Assembly (NCBI GenBank): GCA_018292915.2
Contig: JACVVK020000139.1
Coordinates: 57,501-121,500 of the forward strand
Length of the DNA: 64,000 bases
Reading direction: 5' to 3'
From: Batillaria attramentaria
Lineage: Eukaryota; Mollusca; Gastropoda; Batillariidae
The position numbers were made by a program, and so were the translations under genes. The notes below the pieces were generated by a model that was not told where the DNA came from, searched no databases, and saw only the letters and a program-made list of their open reading frames with translations. Positions 20,215-31,924 of this stretch are shown in pieces; position 1 is the stretch's first letter, and every line of letters begins with the position of its first letter.

Positions 20215-23200
20215 TTAAGGAGGGTTGACTCCGTATTTCCGGCAAACCTCTGGATCCTCATCCACGCCAGACGGGCAGTCTGTTTGTCCGTTACACAGGT
20301 AGGGTTTGATCTGACATTTGCTTCCGCACCTGAATCTGTTTGGGCCACAGTCGAACTCATCTGGAAACAATACAAGTACAAATGATAACAATTATGATTG
20401 GATTTCTCTTACTATTTCTCACCACACATGGGTGATATCAAAGACAGGGCAGCGAGAAAAAGGCCAGCTCAGATATTTGGTCGTCGCCGGGAATCGAACT
20501 CACGACCCGAGCATTGCAAGTACAATGCTCTACCACTGGGCTATCCCGACGCCCTTATGTTAAAAGGACACACAGATGCACAAAATACTAAATACAAACA
20601 CAAGTAATAATAATTATGTTGAAAACAACAACAATAACAATGGCACCAAAATAAGCAAACTTCACCAACTGCTTATATTCGGCATCTGAGTTATTTCCCC
20701 TCCCCAGGGATTTTTTTTCATTTTACCCAGTTATATCCGGTGTCCCATGTCTGGACCACTCTACAACAGAGCCTCTCTACACATAATCATTTCGCAAACT
20801 ACTCATTTTGCCAGTTGAAGAATATCACGAAGTGATTTTTGTACAGCGAATGTTATTAGTCTTGTGGCATCCCTTTGCTTGGAAGAGTAAGTTGGTACAC
20901 GAGCCTCTAAAATGATTTCAGCAGAAACACGTGTACCACAAAACGAGACCAAAAGGCACTCGCATTGTAGATCTACATGGCTTTCGGTATCTCTTTGGGG
21001 GCGGCTTTGATTGTGTTTAGCATGCAAAGCTGTTTTTAACGATAACTTTAGTAGTCCCGACATTTTTTGCGCATTACATAAAGGACTGACAGTTGCCTGC
21101 TTGCTTGTGGCTAAGACGTCGGGTCAGTTCCTTGGCGAAAGGGAGAGTAGTCAGTTTAGACTTCAGAATTTGTTGATAAGGGTTATTTCTCTTCCACCGT
21201 ATCGGTAGAGAACTATCGCTACAGACAACACAGTGCTTTATCACCAGCGTAAGGGCTAGTGAGGAATACGAGATACGCTTAATAATAATAATAATAATTA
21301 TTATTATTATCATTATTATTGTACACTGTATAGGTGCTTTACCCAATTTCACGAATCGGCTCAAAGCACCGCGAACTGAACCCAACACGCACGGTTACGT
21401 GAGTCACACGCATTCTCTCACACACTGGACATAAAGACACTACAATCACGTGGTGCGAAGGGTCAGTTCAGCTATTTACATTTCGGAATTTAGATTTGCA
21501 TTTATTTTTTTAAATTTGGTGGGCTGAACATATCCAAAGCAGAGGGGGAGGAAGCAAGAGTACCCTGAGAGAACCCCCGACGATCGGCCCGAATGAACGG
21601 TGTCACGTATGAGAAGGAAAAAATCTTTGCCCCGAGTGGGTCTGGAACCTCTGGCCTGGCCTCTCGCAGTGGTGACAAGTCTCTTAACCACTAGACTACC
21701 GACCGCCCCTTTATCGTGTGCGACCTGTTGGTACGAAAAAAAATTCGTATAACTTACCACAGCCCTCTTCATCCGCCGTACCGGACGCACAGTCCACCTC
21801 ACCATCACAGCGATACCAGAGAGGTATACATTGACCAGTCTCCCCACAGCGAAACTGGTTCTCTCCCGAACAGTCGGTAGCTATTCAAAGAAAGAAATTG
21901 CGTGTGTTAGATTTGTTTCGTTTTTGTCGTCTAGCAAGTGTTGGTACAGTTCGTCCCCTGTTCGTGACAGTTTTGCCTGTTGTAAATGCACCACGACCGT
22001 CTAAACAGCATAGCGACTGCACCGTTACCACAAGGTAACCCGAAACCTAAACCTAACCACAACCCTAAGTCTAACCATAACCCTAAGTCTAACCATAACC
22101 CTAAGTCTAACTATAACCCTAAGTCTAACCATAACCCTAAATCTAACTATAACCCTAAACCTAACCATAACCCTAAGTCTAACTATAACCCTAAGTCTAA
22201 CCATTACCCTAAATCTAACCATACCCTAAATCTAACCATAACCCTAAGTCTAACTATAACCCTAAGTAACCATAACCCTAAATCTAACCATAACCCTAAG
22301 TCTAACTATAACCCTAAACCTAACCATAACCCTACGTTTAACCATAGCCCTAAATCTAACCATAACCCTAAGTCTAACTATAACCCTAAACCAAACCATA
22401 ACCCTAAACCTAACCATAACCCTAAACCTAACCATAACCCTAAGTCTAACTATAACCCTAAGTAACCATAACCCTAAATCTAACCATAACCCTAAGTCTA
22501 ACTATAACCCTAAACCTAACCATAACCCTAAACCTAACCATAACCCTAAGTCTAACTATAACCCTAAACCAAACCATAACCCTAAATCTAACTATAACCC
22601 TAAATATAACCATAACCCTAAGTCTAACTATAACCCTAAATCTAACCATAACCCTAAATCTAACTATAACCCTAAACCTAACCATAACCCTAAATCTAAC
22701 ATACCCTGAATCTAACCATAACCCTAAACCTAACCCTAAACCTGAATCTAACCATAACCTAAACCTAACCATAACCCTGAATCTAACCATAACCTAAACC
22801 GAACCATAACCCTAAATCTAACCATAACCCTAAACCTAACCATAACCCTAAATCTAACCGTAAAGCGAACTAAGCAGGCGAACACTACTAAAAGAGCGTG
22901 ACTGCGTTGGTAGAGTTCTGCCGATACGGCGCAGGGTGACTCCCGATACGGCGCAGGGTGACTGAGAAGTATTCTGAGCCCTAGGAAGATTGTCCATTAT
23001 TGTATTTTATTGTATCTTTTGGACGGTCAGTTGCCTGTAATACCGAAGTAACGGCTTTGTCAGTAGTACTCATGTACTGTGCATGTACTGGAAGTCGTGT
23101 ACTGGTGTTGAGTTGAAATACAGCACCTTCTTGAGGATTAGCAGACCCGTTCCTAGCAAGGGAAGTACGTTAGTTTAGATTGCAACTTCTCGGAATTACA

Positions 23201-23931
23201 AAGCCCGCTTATAACAAGGTAAGTGTGTCAGTTTAGATTGCAAATTCTCGGAATTACAAAACCCGCTTATAACAAGGTAAGTGTGTTGGTTTAGATTGCA
23301 ACGTGACCATTTCGGAATTACAATTCCCGTTCTTAGTACGGGAAGTGTGTTTGTTTAGACGGCAGCTTCTTTGAAGTACAAAGCCTGTTCAAAGTGTGGG
23401 AAGTGCGTGTGTGTTTATTTAGCATCCTGTCTGGATTCTCAAGCCAAGTTTCTAGCTCAGGAAGTCTTCTTGGATAGTTTAGACAGCACCTTCTCGGGAT
23501 AACAAAGCCCATCACTAACACATTAAGTGTGTTAGTTCAGATAGCATCTTGTCGGAATTGTAAAGCCCGTTCCTAGGAACGAGAAGTGTTTTAACTAAAC
23601 TAGTGTCCAAAAGAAACGATACCAAGGGTTGGCACGTGGGATACGTAAACCTATATTTTAGGCCTCGGGGATCACTATGCACAAAAACATTCTGACAACA
23701 GTTTGGTATCGTTTCTTTTGGACACTAGTCTAGTTTAGATAACACCTTCTGGGGATTAACAAAGCCCTTAAGTAGCACTGGAAGCGTGTTAGTGTTTGTA
23801 AACTCACGACAATCCTGCTCATCCAATTGGTTCTCACAGTCAGTTCCCGTGTCACAGACCCACTCGCGGGGCACACAAGGCTTGCCGGCCGCCCAGCACT
23901 CAAACTCGTTATCCGGACATCTGGAGGCTGT

Positions 23932-23963
<32 letters not shown>

Positions 23964-26861
23964 GAGAAACGACTATTACATCAATATGTTTCATCCTGTA
24001 ATCGCCCGTTTTTCGGCTGGGGCTGCCGAATGGTAGAGCGTTGGACTTTCAACGCTCGGGTCGTGACTTCGAATCCCGGCTGGGGCCAAATAATTGTGCT
24101 GGCCTTTTTCTCACTGTCCCGTCTTTGATATCACCCATGCGTGGTGGAAAAAAAGGTGGTTAAACTCCTAAACACCCACCCTTTTTGGCTGGGGCCAAAT
24201 ATTTGTGCAGGCCTTTGTCTCGCTACCCCGTCTTTGATATCACCCTTACGCAGTGGAAAATAAAATGACGCCATTGACGTACTGTGGTCTGCTAATATAC
24301 GGCAGCGTAAAGGGGCGGCGCTTTGGCGTCGGGGCTTGCCGAGTGGAGTCGTCTATTGGAAACCGCGATAATACTTGGAACTTGACACGACGATAATTAT
24401 GTATGATCAGCAACAGAAATTATATTTCCAACACTATAGAGGGTCGTGAGTTCGAATCCCGGCTGGGGCCAAATATCTGTGCTGGCTTTCATCTCGTTGC
24501 CCCGTCTTTGATATCACCGTTACGTGGGGGGAAAGGACGTTAAACTCTCGAACACCCACCCCAACCCCCGACGCTACAGAGAAACTATGCAGCACAGAAA
24601 TATCTAAACACTAAAGAAAAAATACTCACGACAGTTGTCAGTCTCGTCCGTTCCATCTTCGCAGTCATAGTCTCGGTCACAACGCCAGTGGGAAGGTATA
24701 CATTCGCCGTCGCCACACTTGTACATTAATTCACCACAGCCACTGGCATTTCTTGCAACCTCTACAACAAAACACACACAAGACGGAGCGGTCGAGCTTT
24801 CAGGTAGACAGGCATACAGCAGCGTGTGGAGAACTTTTTTTTTTTTTTTTTTTGCTGCCCCAACTCTTTTTGCCAGCTCCGGTGGTGTTCCTCTCAGGTC
24901 ATGGGTGGAATCCACGGAGGGCTCGAAGGCTGGGGCAATTTTTTTTATTATGCATGATGATGGAGATGAGGATGATGGTAAGATGATGCTATGGAGGTCC
25001 ATGTGGTTTGGGACTGCGGGACAGGGCCGCATTCCACGCTTCCTGTTATAAATATCCCGGCGTTCACCAGGCCCGGGAACTACGGCAACTGCGGTGCCGG
25101 CCGTGTAATCATCCACATCATAAGACGTGTCATACCAAGGGAAGCACCCCCAAAGTCGCACCCGTGAAGTGGGTGAAGCTCGGCTGTGTGGCAACAGCCT
25201 CCCCATTGGGCCCATAGCACACCCGCTCTGGGTAGGAGCCGACCTAGGTAGGAAAAATCCCGCTTGTCTCGGCTGGGATTCGAACCCGGGTCTCCCGGTC
25301 CATGGTCCGAAGTGTGGAGAACTTTTTATCAAGTGCGCTGAATCTGTACATCAGAATCAGTCACTTGGGGCACAGTACAGCATCTGACACCATTGTGGTG
25401 ACTCTGACCATCGTATAAGTTGTTCTAGAAGTAATAATGATAATAATAAAGCGTATTGTATAGGCGCTTTACCCAATTTCATGAATCGGCTCAAAGCGCC
25501 GCGAACTTAACCCAACACGCACGCTCACGTGAATCACACGCATTCTCTCACACACTGGACATAAACACATTACAATCACGTGGTGCGAAGGGCCAGCTCA
25601 GCTATTTAAGTTTCGGAATTTAGAATTGCATTTATTTTTCAGATTTGGTGGGCTGACCATTTCCAAAGCAGAGGTGGGGGGGGGGGGGGGGAGCCGGAGT
25701 ACCCGGAGAGAACCCCCGACGAACGGTGCCACATACGAGAAGGAAAAATTCTCCGCCCCGAGTGGGACTCGAACCCCTGACCTCTCGCATTGGTGACAAG
25801 TCTCTTGACCACTAGACCGCCGACCGCGTACGGAGCAGACGACGTTATTTGGTTGCGGACTGAGGACCAGCTAAACGGCGCTGATTGGGTGCTATTTTTG
25901 TCAGCTTTTTTGTGTCCCAGTCTGTCAAGAAATGTACCGTATGCTCAAAGAAAGTCGTATTTCTGCAAAGTCGCGAAAACGGAAATGTGCTTAACTCTGA
26001 AAAACCCACGCAAAAAATGGTGTTTTTACTTGAAATCTTCGTATCCTGAAATGCTTTGGCGAGCGCTGTTTCAGTTTTGTTGCACCAACCTTTTGGAATC
26101 CCCTGCCAGCACATCTGAGAAATGCGCCCACGCTGTCTGTTTTTAAAGAGCAACCTTAAAACGTTCCTCTTTTGTACAGCTTTCCAGTAATTTCCCGTGT
26201 CAGCAACTAGTCAGTTTCACCAGTGTATGTCTGTCCACTGTTTGTAAAAATTTAATGTGCGTGAGTGTCGGTGAGTGATTGGCGCATTGAGTTTATTCTA
26301 AAAAAGGCGCCCTACAAATGCCATTTATTATTATTATTATTATTATTATCACTAGTCTAGGAGCCACTTCAAGTCACTATTATGCAATCTGCAGCGGTTT
26401 CGGGCCCAGCGGGAAGGCCCACGCCTTGTGTAATAATGGCTAGTAGTGGCTGCTACTGACGTGCAGTGGCTGTTTCTTTTAACTAGAACCAGTCTTATTA
26501 TATTAGGCAGAGGGTGGTCGGGCTTATACTCTAATGAGTTAAGCAAATTGTGTCTTCTGTGAAACCCTGCATGCTCGGCGTTTAACGCAGGGTCAGCTTT
26601 GAAGTGTTATAATACAATAATATAATATGATATAATATAATATAATATAATATAATATAATATAATATAATATAATATAATATAATATAATAATTTATTG
26701 CCATGTGTTGCACTGGACAAACAACAGAACACAGGAATGTTGCGTGGTGTCGGGTCGATCATCACAGTCTGAGTCACTCACACAACATAAAAAGCAAAAG
26801 GATCTGCAGAGGACTAAACATGCCGACACAATTAAATATTACTAAACATACCTCCTAGATA

Positions 26862-26937
<76 letters not shown>

Positions 26938-26959
26938 CACCTCCACCCACCCACCCACC

Positions 26960-26999
<40 letters not shown>

Positions 27000-27519
27000 G
27001 AGCAAAAACACACTACATACATACCTTAGCCTTCCACAAAATCAGCACCACCAGCACAGTCATAACTAACAAGATAAGAAGTACTCAACATTAAATACAT
27101 AAAGTACAAAAGCCGCAGCATAACGGGACACAAATGGCATCACAGCCAGATGATAAAATTGATAAGATTGATCCTACAACTACAACAGATGAGATTGACA
27201 AAACTGGTTCTAAAAGTCCCAACTAAATAAAGGAGCGACCACAGAGCTGACATGCCTGGAACGAAAGACTCAGCTGGAGCGTGCTTAGAAGTTGCTGCTT
27301 GAAACGTGACAAGAAACAGGCTGATCTGTCAAGGCCTGCACAACCGACGGATAAAAACTCTGCTTAAACCTGTTAGTCCTGGTTACACTGACACTTTCAG
27401 GTCTGTCTGGTATGGGTCTTACCTCGTTTTTCCTCGGTCTTTATCCAGTGAGGACTTGCCATGGTAAGCACGGTGAAAAGAGACGCCACGGAGACGATGC
27501 ACAAACTGGGGATTTTCAT
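20215..27519 (-). CDS. Secreted protein with four LDL-receptor class A domains
   Basis: Five minus-strand exons: 27519-27423 (97 nt), 24761-24630 (132), 23927-23808 (120), 21880-21758 (123) and 20360-20215 (146, stop TAA). They sum to 618 nt, or 205 residues. Every intron is phase 1 with AG/GT borders. Residues 1-20 form a hydrophobic signal peptide; exon 1 ends with a TEEKR dibasic site, so a short propeptide may be cleaved. LDLa domains span about 41-76, 80-116, 120-157 and 162-197, each with six cysteines (24 in all). Domain 1 has the full acidic Ca site DGTDE; the others are altered (NQLDE, a one-residue insertion GTADE, GVDED). An NAS glycosylation site precedes domain 1. LDLa modules bind ligands through Ca-stabilised acidic surfaces. 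No membrane segment was seen. The function is unknown; a recognition or carrier role is inference. Confidence 0.93.
20400..20555 (-). mobile_element. tRNA-derived SINE (family 1)
   Basis: Reverse orientation with recognisable head (GCTCTACCACTGGGCTATC) and body, somewhat diverged. It lies in the last intron of the LDLa gene. Confidence 0.85.
21290..21712 (-). mobile_element. tRNA-derived SINE (family 3), about 420 bp
   Basis: On the minus strand it starts with a tRNA-like head (TAGTCTAGTGGTTAAGAGAC) and ends in an ATT/AAT microsatellite. Other copies are at 25437-25829 and 51128-51391. Confidence 0.85.
22036..22866. repeat. 18-bp telomere-like satellite array
   Basis: The dominant unit is three hexamers CCCTAA, GTCTAA (or ATCTAA/ACCTAA) and CCATAA, i.e. 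an 18-bp higher-order repeat of variant telomeric CCCTAA. About 45 units in LDLa intron 3. Open frames across it ([11 protein letters not shown]) are artefacts. Confidence 0.93.
23120..23795. repeat. Degenerate 60-70 bp tandem repeat
   Basis: About eight units share TTAGTTTAGATTGCA, CTTCTCGGAATTACAAAGCC and a GGGAAGTGTGTT-like end. The array resumes after the MITE at 23599-23729. Confidence 0.8.
23599..23729. mobile_element. Tc1/mariner-type MITE with perfect 27-bp TIRs
   Basis: 23599-23625 and 23703-23729 are exact reverse complements (ACTAGTGTCCAAAAGAAACG and seven more bases). Reading the ends as TA + GTGTCC gives a TA duplication, typical of Tc1/mariner. No transposase. Confidence 0.88.
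24013..24275 (+). mobile_element. SINE family 1, full copy plus partial second body
   Basis: Full head and body at 24013-24180, then a second body fragment without head at about 24185-24275. Confidence 0.85.
24440..24570 (+). mobile_element. SINE family 1, 5'-truncated
   Basis: Starts at the B box (GTGAGTTCGAATCCCGGC) and runs to the CACCCACCCC tail. Confidence 0.85.
24839..25312 (-). mobile_element. tRNA-derived SINE (family 2) with 15-bp duplication
   Basis: On the minus strand it has a tRNA-like head (B box GGGTTCGAATCCC) and ends in poly-A. TGTGGAGAACTTTTT flanks it on both sides (24824-24838 and about 25313-25327). It lies in LDLa intron 1. A second copy is at 48074-48232. Confidence 0.8.
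25437..25829 (-). mobile_element. tRNA-derived SINE (family 3)
   Basis: Close match in order and content to the copy at 21290-21712, with the AAT microsatellite at its 3' end. Confidence 0.85.
26040..26348 (+). mobile_element. LINE 3' end (CR1/L2-type)
   Basis: A decayed frame resembles the C-terminal end of a non-LTR reverse transcriptase (LWNSLPAHL-like, then KSNLKTFLF), followed by GGCGCCCTACAAATG and (ATT)n. 5'-truncated. Confidence 0.7.
26348..26500 (-). repeat. Unclassified dispersed repeat
   Basis: Shares, in reverse orientation, landmarks AGGAGCCACTTCAAG, ACCGCTGCAGA and AATAAGACTGGTT with 54408-54530. Ends are partly palindromic. Confidence 0.7.
26615..26997. repeat. (TATAA)n, (CA)n and (CCCA)n tracts
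   Basis: Pentamer array at 26615-26695; CA tract at 26869-26935 merging into CCCA units and CA again to 26997. All lie in LDLa intron 1. Confidence 0.9.
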
Positions 27520-27733
27520 GATTTCGAAACTGTCTTTGATTCCCGTCTCTTTCTGTTATTACTGATGGTTCAAGCTTCCTTTTGTAGCAATTCACTCTGG
27601 AAAAAAGACAAACTGTACTCTGAGCGGAGCCAGTTGGCAACACACAACACTACTCCTGTACTCGGACCACAGAGACGCAACAGCGTGGATATACAAGCCA
27701 CGTTCACAGAAAGCCCACTGAGCATACGTTGTA

Positions 27734-27740
27734 TTTTATA
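27734..27740 (-). promoter_or_regulatory. TATA box of the LDLa gene
   Basis: Minus-strand CCTATAAAATAC about 215 nt upstream of the LDLa gene start codon. A 5' leader of about 190 nt is inferred. Confidence 0.55.
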
Positions 27741-27749
27741 GGCGCTTAG

Positions 27750-28370
27750 AATCTAGCAAGTGGGCAGTAATCGCCATACAAAAAAACCTGCATTATCATC
27801 ATTATTATGTAATAGCCCCACTCCCCCCCCCCCTCCCACTGAACTTGCACCATGATTGTGACATGCGCTAACAAAATGACGGACAAGTTCATTCGTTGTC
27901 AAAATTGAGACATACACATATAAGGAACAAGAGAACATGCTTACTGATTTGATATCAGAATGGAATTTGTACTCCTAAAATTGTGAAGACAGCAGTTTAT
28001 GAAATTAGGTAGGGGCACTGCGGTACGGTGTGACAATCAGCAATGTTCGTGTGTGTGTTGCGTAGAATACCACGTCGCGACTTGTTCACCATTTTGCGAG
28101 AACGACTTGCTGGTGAGTAGTGACAGACGCATTGGCGAAATGTCAGCTATTATTGCTTATATGATGAAAAATTGCACGTGACGCCGATATGGCAATTATC
28201 AACCACCGGCGCCTACGCACGACCAATGGGCAATCGAGTCAGGGTGTAATATCAACTGTGTAAGTGGCGGAAATAGCAGTTATTCGTAAATGTCCTTGAT
28301 GGTAATTACCATAATAAAACAAAAACGTAGGAGCACGTTGCGCTGTTAGCGTATGAGCCCAAAACTCCTC
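27750..28370. other. No recognised feature
   Basis: Upstream flank of the LDLa gene; no domain, repeat or splice pattern recognised. Confidence 0.4.
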
Positions 28371-28379
28371 AAAAGGACG

Positions 28380-28439
<60 letters not shown>

Positions 28440-28470
28440 ACACACGCGCGCGCGCGCGCGCGCGCACGCG
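28380..28470. repeat. (CA)n running into (CG)n
   Basis: About 55 nt of CA followed by about 26 nt of alternating CG, then CACGCG. Strictly alternating purine-pyrimidine, a strong Z-DNA candidate. Confidence 0.93.
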
Positions 28471-28540
28471 ACCAGCGCAACGTGCTCCTAAGTTATGCAA
28501 CATACCTATACAATTAAATATTACTAAACATACCTCCTAG

Positions 28541-28542
<2 letters not shown>

Positions 28543-28617
<75 letters not shown>

Positions 28618-28738
28618 TCTACGCGGGGCTTTGGCACTACGAAATCGTTTCTCAGTGCTCGGTACGGCATGTGGGAATGTGTGAATAGACTAGCGAGATA
28701 AGAGGGGGTTTTGGAATGTTTTGTTTTCTGCATTAGCA

Positions 28739-28806
<68 letters not shown>

Positions 28807-28998
28807 GATAACGATAACGATAACGATCCTTTATTTTACAACGGAAGAAGTTATAGGCATACAAAGACCATTTTCAAACTTGCCGTTGCTACACTACCGT
28901 AAGAAAGAAAATTCAAAAGAAGAATATGAAGAGAAGGATAATAATAATAGTAATAATACACCCAACAAGCAATCGCACACAAACACACACACATAAAC

Positions 28999-29083
<85 letters not shown>

Positions 29084-29111
29084 ATATGCGCGCGCTCTCG
29101 CTCATGGGACT

Positions 29112-29141
<30 letters not shown>
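28543..29141. repeat. Cluster of (CA)n, (GA)n and (GATAAC)n tracts
   Basis: CA 28543-28612, GA 28745-28801, GATAAC 28801-28827, CA 28988-29081, GA 29113-29141. The intervening DNA has no recognised content. Confidence 0.93.
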
Positions 29142-29142
<1 letters not shown>

Positions 29143-29482
29143 CACAACGAGTTTCTGTTCCAGTGTCTTTCCCACTGACCAGTTTCACACTGTCTATCGG
29201 TACTTGCAGCTATGCTGCTGTTCATACTACCGGGAATACTGCCTTCTGTCGATGCCTAATTATTCTCAACCAGTCGTTTCTTAATGGAAAACAAACATCA
29301 CAAGGTACAGACAAACTGACCTGTATGTCGACGGCGAACGGTCACACAATGAGATGATCGACGAATGACGTTGGTTTTGTTTGTGTATTGTCGAATAATT
29401 TTTAGGGAAATGACCATGTCTGAATATCTAATGCTAGCCCAGCGAGGCCATATTGATAGCGGTACACTTGATGTAAGTGTTT

Positions 29483-29485
<3 letters not shown>

Positions 29486-29568
<83 letters not shown>

Positions 29569-29569
29569 G
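29486..29569. repeat. (GT)n-(GA)n compound microsatellite
   Basis: Runs directly into a GGGTGGGTGGGTG stretch, the tail of the adjoining SINE. Confidence 0.93.
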
Positions 29570-29730
29570 GGTGGGTGGGTGGGTGTTTTGGAGTTTAACG
29601 TCCTTTTCCACCACGTCTGGGTGATATCAAAGACGGGGCAACGAGAAAAAGGCCAGCACAATGTGGCCCCAGCCGGGAGTCGAACTCACGACCCGAGCAT
29701 TGGGAGTCCAACGCACTACCATTCGGCACC

Positions 29731-29735
<5 letters not shown>
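29570..29735 (-). mobile_element. tRNA-derived SINE (family 1)
   Basis: Reverse orientation, full head (CACTACCATTCGGCACCCC) and body, bordered by GA tracts on both sides (the second at 29732-29805). Confidence 0.9.
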
Positions 29736-29807
<72 letters not shown>

Positions 29808-29808
<1 letters not shown>

Positions 29809-30035
29809 TGTACATTGTATGTTCTTGAAAGATGTAAGTATTTCAGTGACGCCTTTTTTTTTTCTTTCTTTTTTTAAAGAGATTTGCGTGTGCCTGCATC
29901 AGTGTATGTTCATGAAAGATGTAAGTCTTTTCGTGTCTGGTGCTTGAGAGATGTATGTGCATCAGTGTAAGTTCTTGAAAGGTGTAAGTGTAACAATGCA
30001 TGGTTTTTGAAAGATGTACTTGCATCAATGTATAT
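29808..30035. repeat. Degenerate 30-35 bp tandem repeat
   Basis: Five or six units around GTTCTTGAAAGATGTAAGT with a CATCAGTGTAT spacer, broken by a T-rich insert. Confidence 0.75.
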
Positions 30036-30433
30036 TTGTTTGTTTATTTGTTTTTTAACAAAACAAAACAAAACAAACAAACAAACAAACAACAACAACA
30101 ACAACACAGGACTTAAAAACAGCGGTGCACTTGCACAAACATAGCATGCCGTGACCCCGAGACATGAAAAATGCACTTTTCAAATTATGATGTGATACAC
30201 TTTTCAAATTATGGTGTGATACCGCTTCAAGATCATGGACGGTTGTTCAAGCACTGGTACACCACTTCTGTGGTAAAAGAATTGCAAGAAGTTTCATCAT
30301 ATCGTGTTGTGTGATGTAATTTCGTATCGTTTCCTATGAAACTGGGTCGCATCGATCGCTTTTTATCGTATCGTAGCGTAGCGTTTGGTATTGTGTCCTG
30401 TTGGTTCCTACCGTATCGTAATGTGTGATCTCG

Positions 30434-30780
30434 TACGTGGCGTAGCGTATTGCTTTGTCTCGTGTCGTGTCGTGTGTCGTGTAGTGTCGTGTGTCGTGTC
30501 GTGTGTCATGTCGTGTCGTGTGTCGTGTGTCATGTCGTGTCGTGTGTCATGTCGTGTCGTGTCGTGTCGTGTGTCACGTCATGCGTCATGTCGTGTTGTG
30601 TGTCATGTCGTGTCGTGTGTCATGTCGTGTTGTGTGTCATGTCGTGTCGTGTCGTGTGTCGTGTCTTGTCGTGTGTCGTGTCGTGTCTTGTCGTGTCGAG
30701 TCGTGTCGTGTCGTGTCGTGTCGTGTCGTGTCGAGTCGTGTCATGTCGTGTCGTGTCGTGTCGTGTCATCTCGTCTCTTC
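30434..30780. repeat. (TCGTG)n pentamer array
   Basis: Long array of TCGTG with TCATG, TTGTG and TCGAG variants. A short, more diverged version sits at the matching place upstream of copy B (about 40070-40215). Open frames here (VSCRVV) are artefacts. Confidence 0.93.
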
Positions 30781-30807
30781 TCGCCTCGTTTGGTCGCGCC
30801 TTCTCTC

Positions 30808-30975
30808 TGGGCAGCCGGCACAGTCGAGCAATAGAGCGTTGGACTTCCAACGTTCGAGCCGTGACACTGACTGCCGACTCGGGCCAAATATTTGTGCTGG
30901 CCTTTCTCTCGTTACCCCATCCTTCATGCCACCCACAATTGGCGGAAAAGGACTTTAAACCCTCCAACACCCACC
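30808..30975 (+). mobile_element. tRNA-derived SINE (family 1), diverged
   Basis: Head and body recognisable (GAGCGTTGGACTTCCAACG, CAAATATTTGTGCTGGCC) with an altered B box. Confidence 0.85.
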
Positions 30976-31409
30976 CACCTTATCTCGTCTCGTCTTTTCT
31001 CGTCTGCAGTCGTATCGTAAAACACCGTGCTCATCCGCACAGTATCGATATTTGCTACTGGAATTGGGCTCAGGCATGAACAGATCATGTTGGGAAGGTG
31101 GGAACACAGAATCCTGCTCAAAAGGAATATATTTCTGTTTCATCTCACAGGCTTTTCATATCGCTGAGGATGCTAGATGTTGCATGGCGTTGGGATGAGT
31201 TTTACAAAACCTCGGGCAGGCAGCTAGGATATACATAAAACACATTTTCCGCAACTTCCATCATGACAAACAAACGAAAAATATACAAGCGTCTCAGGAA
31301 AAGATCAGAATACCAAGTTCAAAACAGGGGTAGGTAACCATAGTCAGAATCATTCATTGCCGCTTCTCTCCGTCAACAAGTGCAAATAAGTTGTGATGTC
31401 ATGAATATT

Positions 31410-31500
31410 TCATTACTGATGACGAGGACGACGAAGATGATGATGATAACGACGGCGACAATGACGACGACGGTGATGATGATGATGATGTTGAAAACTT
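31410..31500. repeat. Degenerate (GAT/GAC)n stretch
   Basis: Trinucleotide-like low-complexity DNA. The rest of 31320-31910 shows nothing recognisable. Confidence 0.7.
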
Positions 31501-31924
31501 GATACAGCGCAGGGTTCCACCGTAAATGAGTGCTAACAGGGCGAGGTTTTTGAAAGAGAGTATATTAAAGTTAGCGATGTAAATGATCACGCCTAAATCA
31601 CTAACGCCTATTCAAAGGGACTTGAAAGTAACTACTGGAGCACTCTGTTTGATCGCCGCGTCACCAAGTACGCTTCTGTTGGCTCAGTGACAGCATTAAA
31701 GACGCTGTCAATGTGCAGGAGTCTTAGTGGCGTGATGATAGATATGCGGATAACCGCCCAGAACAAGCTGTGAGCGTTACTTCCTTTAACCGATAATTCA
31801 TTGCTTTGGCTGTTAACCTTCAGGCGTATTTTGAATCTTTGGTAAATTGGTCTTTTGCTCATCTGTTGTATTTGCGCAAAACGAACGCCTTAACAGCTGT
31901 ACGGCATTTGTCATTTTAGCATTC

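Larger units (their letters stand above)
29155..31320 (-). pseudogene. Relic 5' flank of a lost PAN-lectin gene copy (copy X)
   Basis: This block is collinear with the upstream regions of copies B and C: GACAAACTGACCTGTATG near 29310 (B: 35282), CCATGTCTGAAT near 29414 (B: 38857, C: 46504), GTGACCCCGAG near 30152 (B: 39941) and CTGCTCAAAAGGA near 31114 (B: 40274). No signal, PAN or lectin exon follows on its 3' side, where microsatellites now lie, so only the promoter flank of a former copy remains. Confidence 0.75.

Noticed and set aside
21986..22465. Open frame of NPKSNHNPK repeats
   Set aside because: It is the telomere-like 18-bp satellite; a unit divisible by three with no stop in this frame gives a false protein.
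24604..25332. 242-residue minus-strand frame around LDLa exon 2
   Set aside because: Only the last part is the LDLa exon; the rest is intron and SINE family 2 read through by chance.
30385..31079. Open frames rich in VSCRVV
   Set aside because: They are translations of the TCGTG pentamer array.
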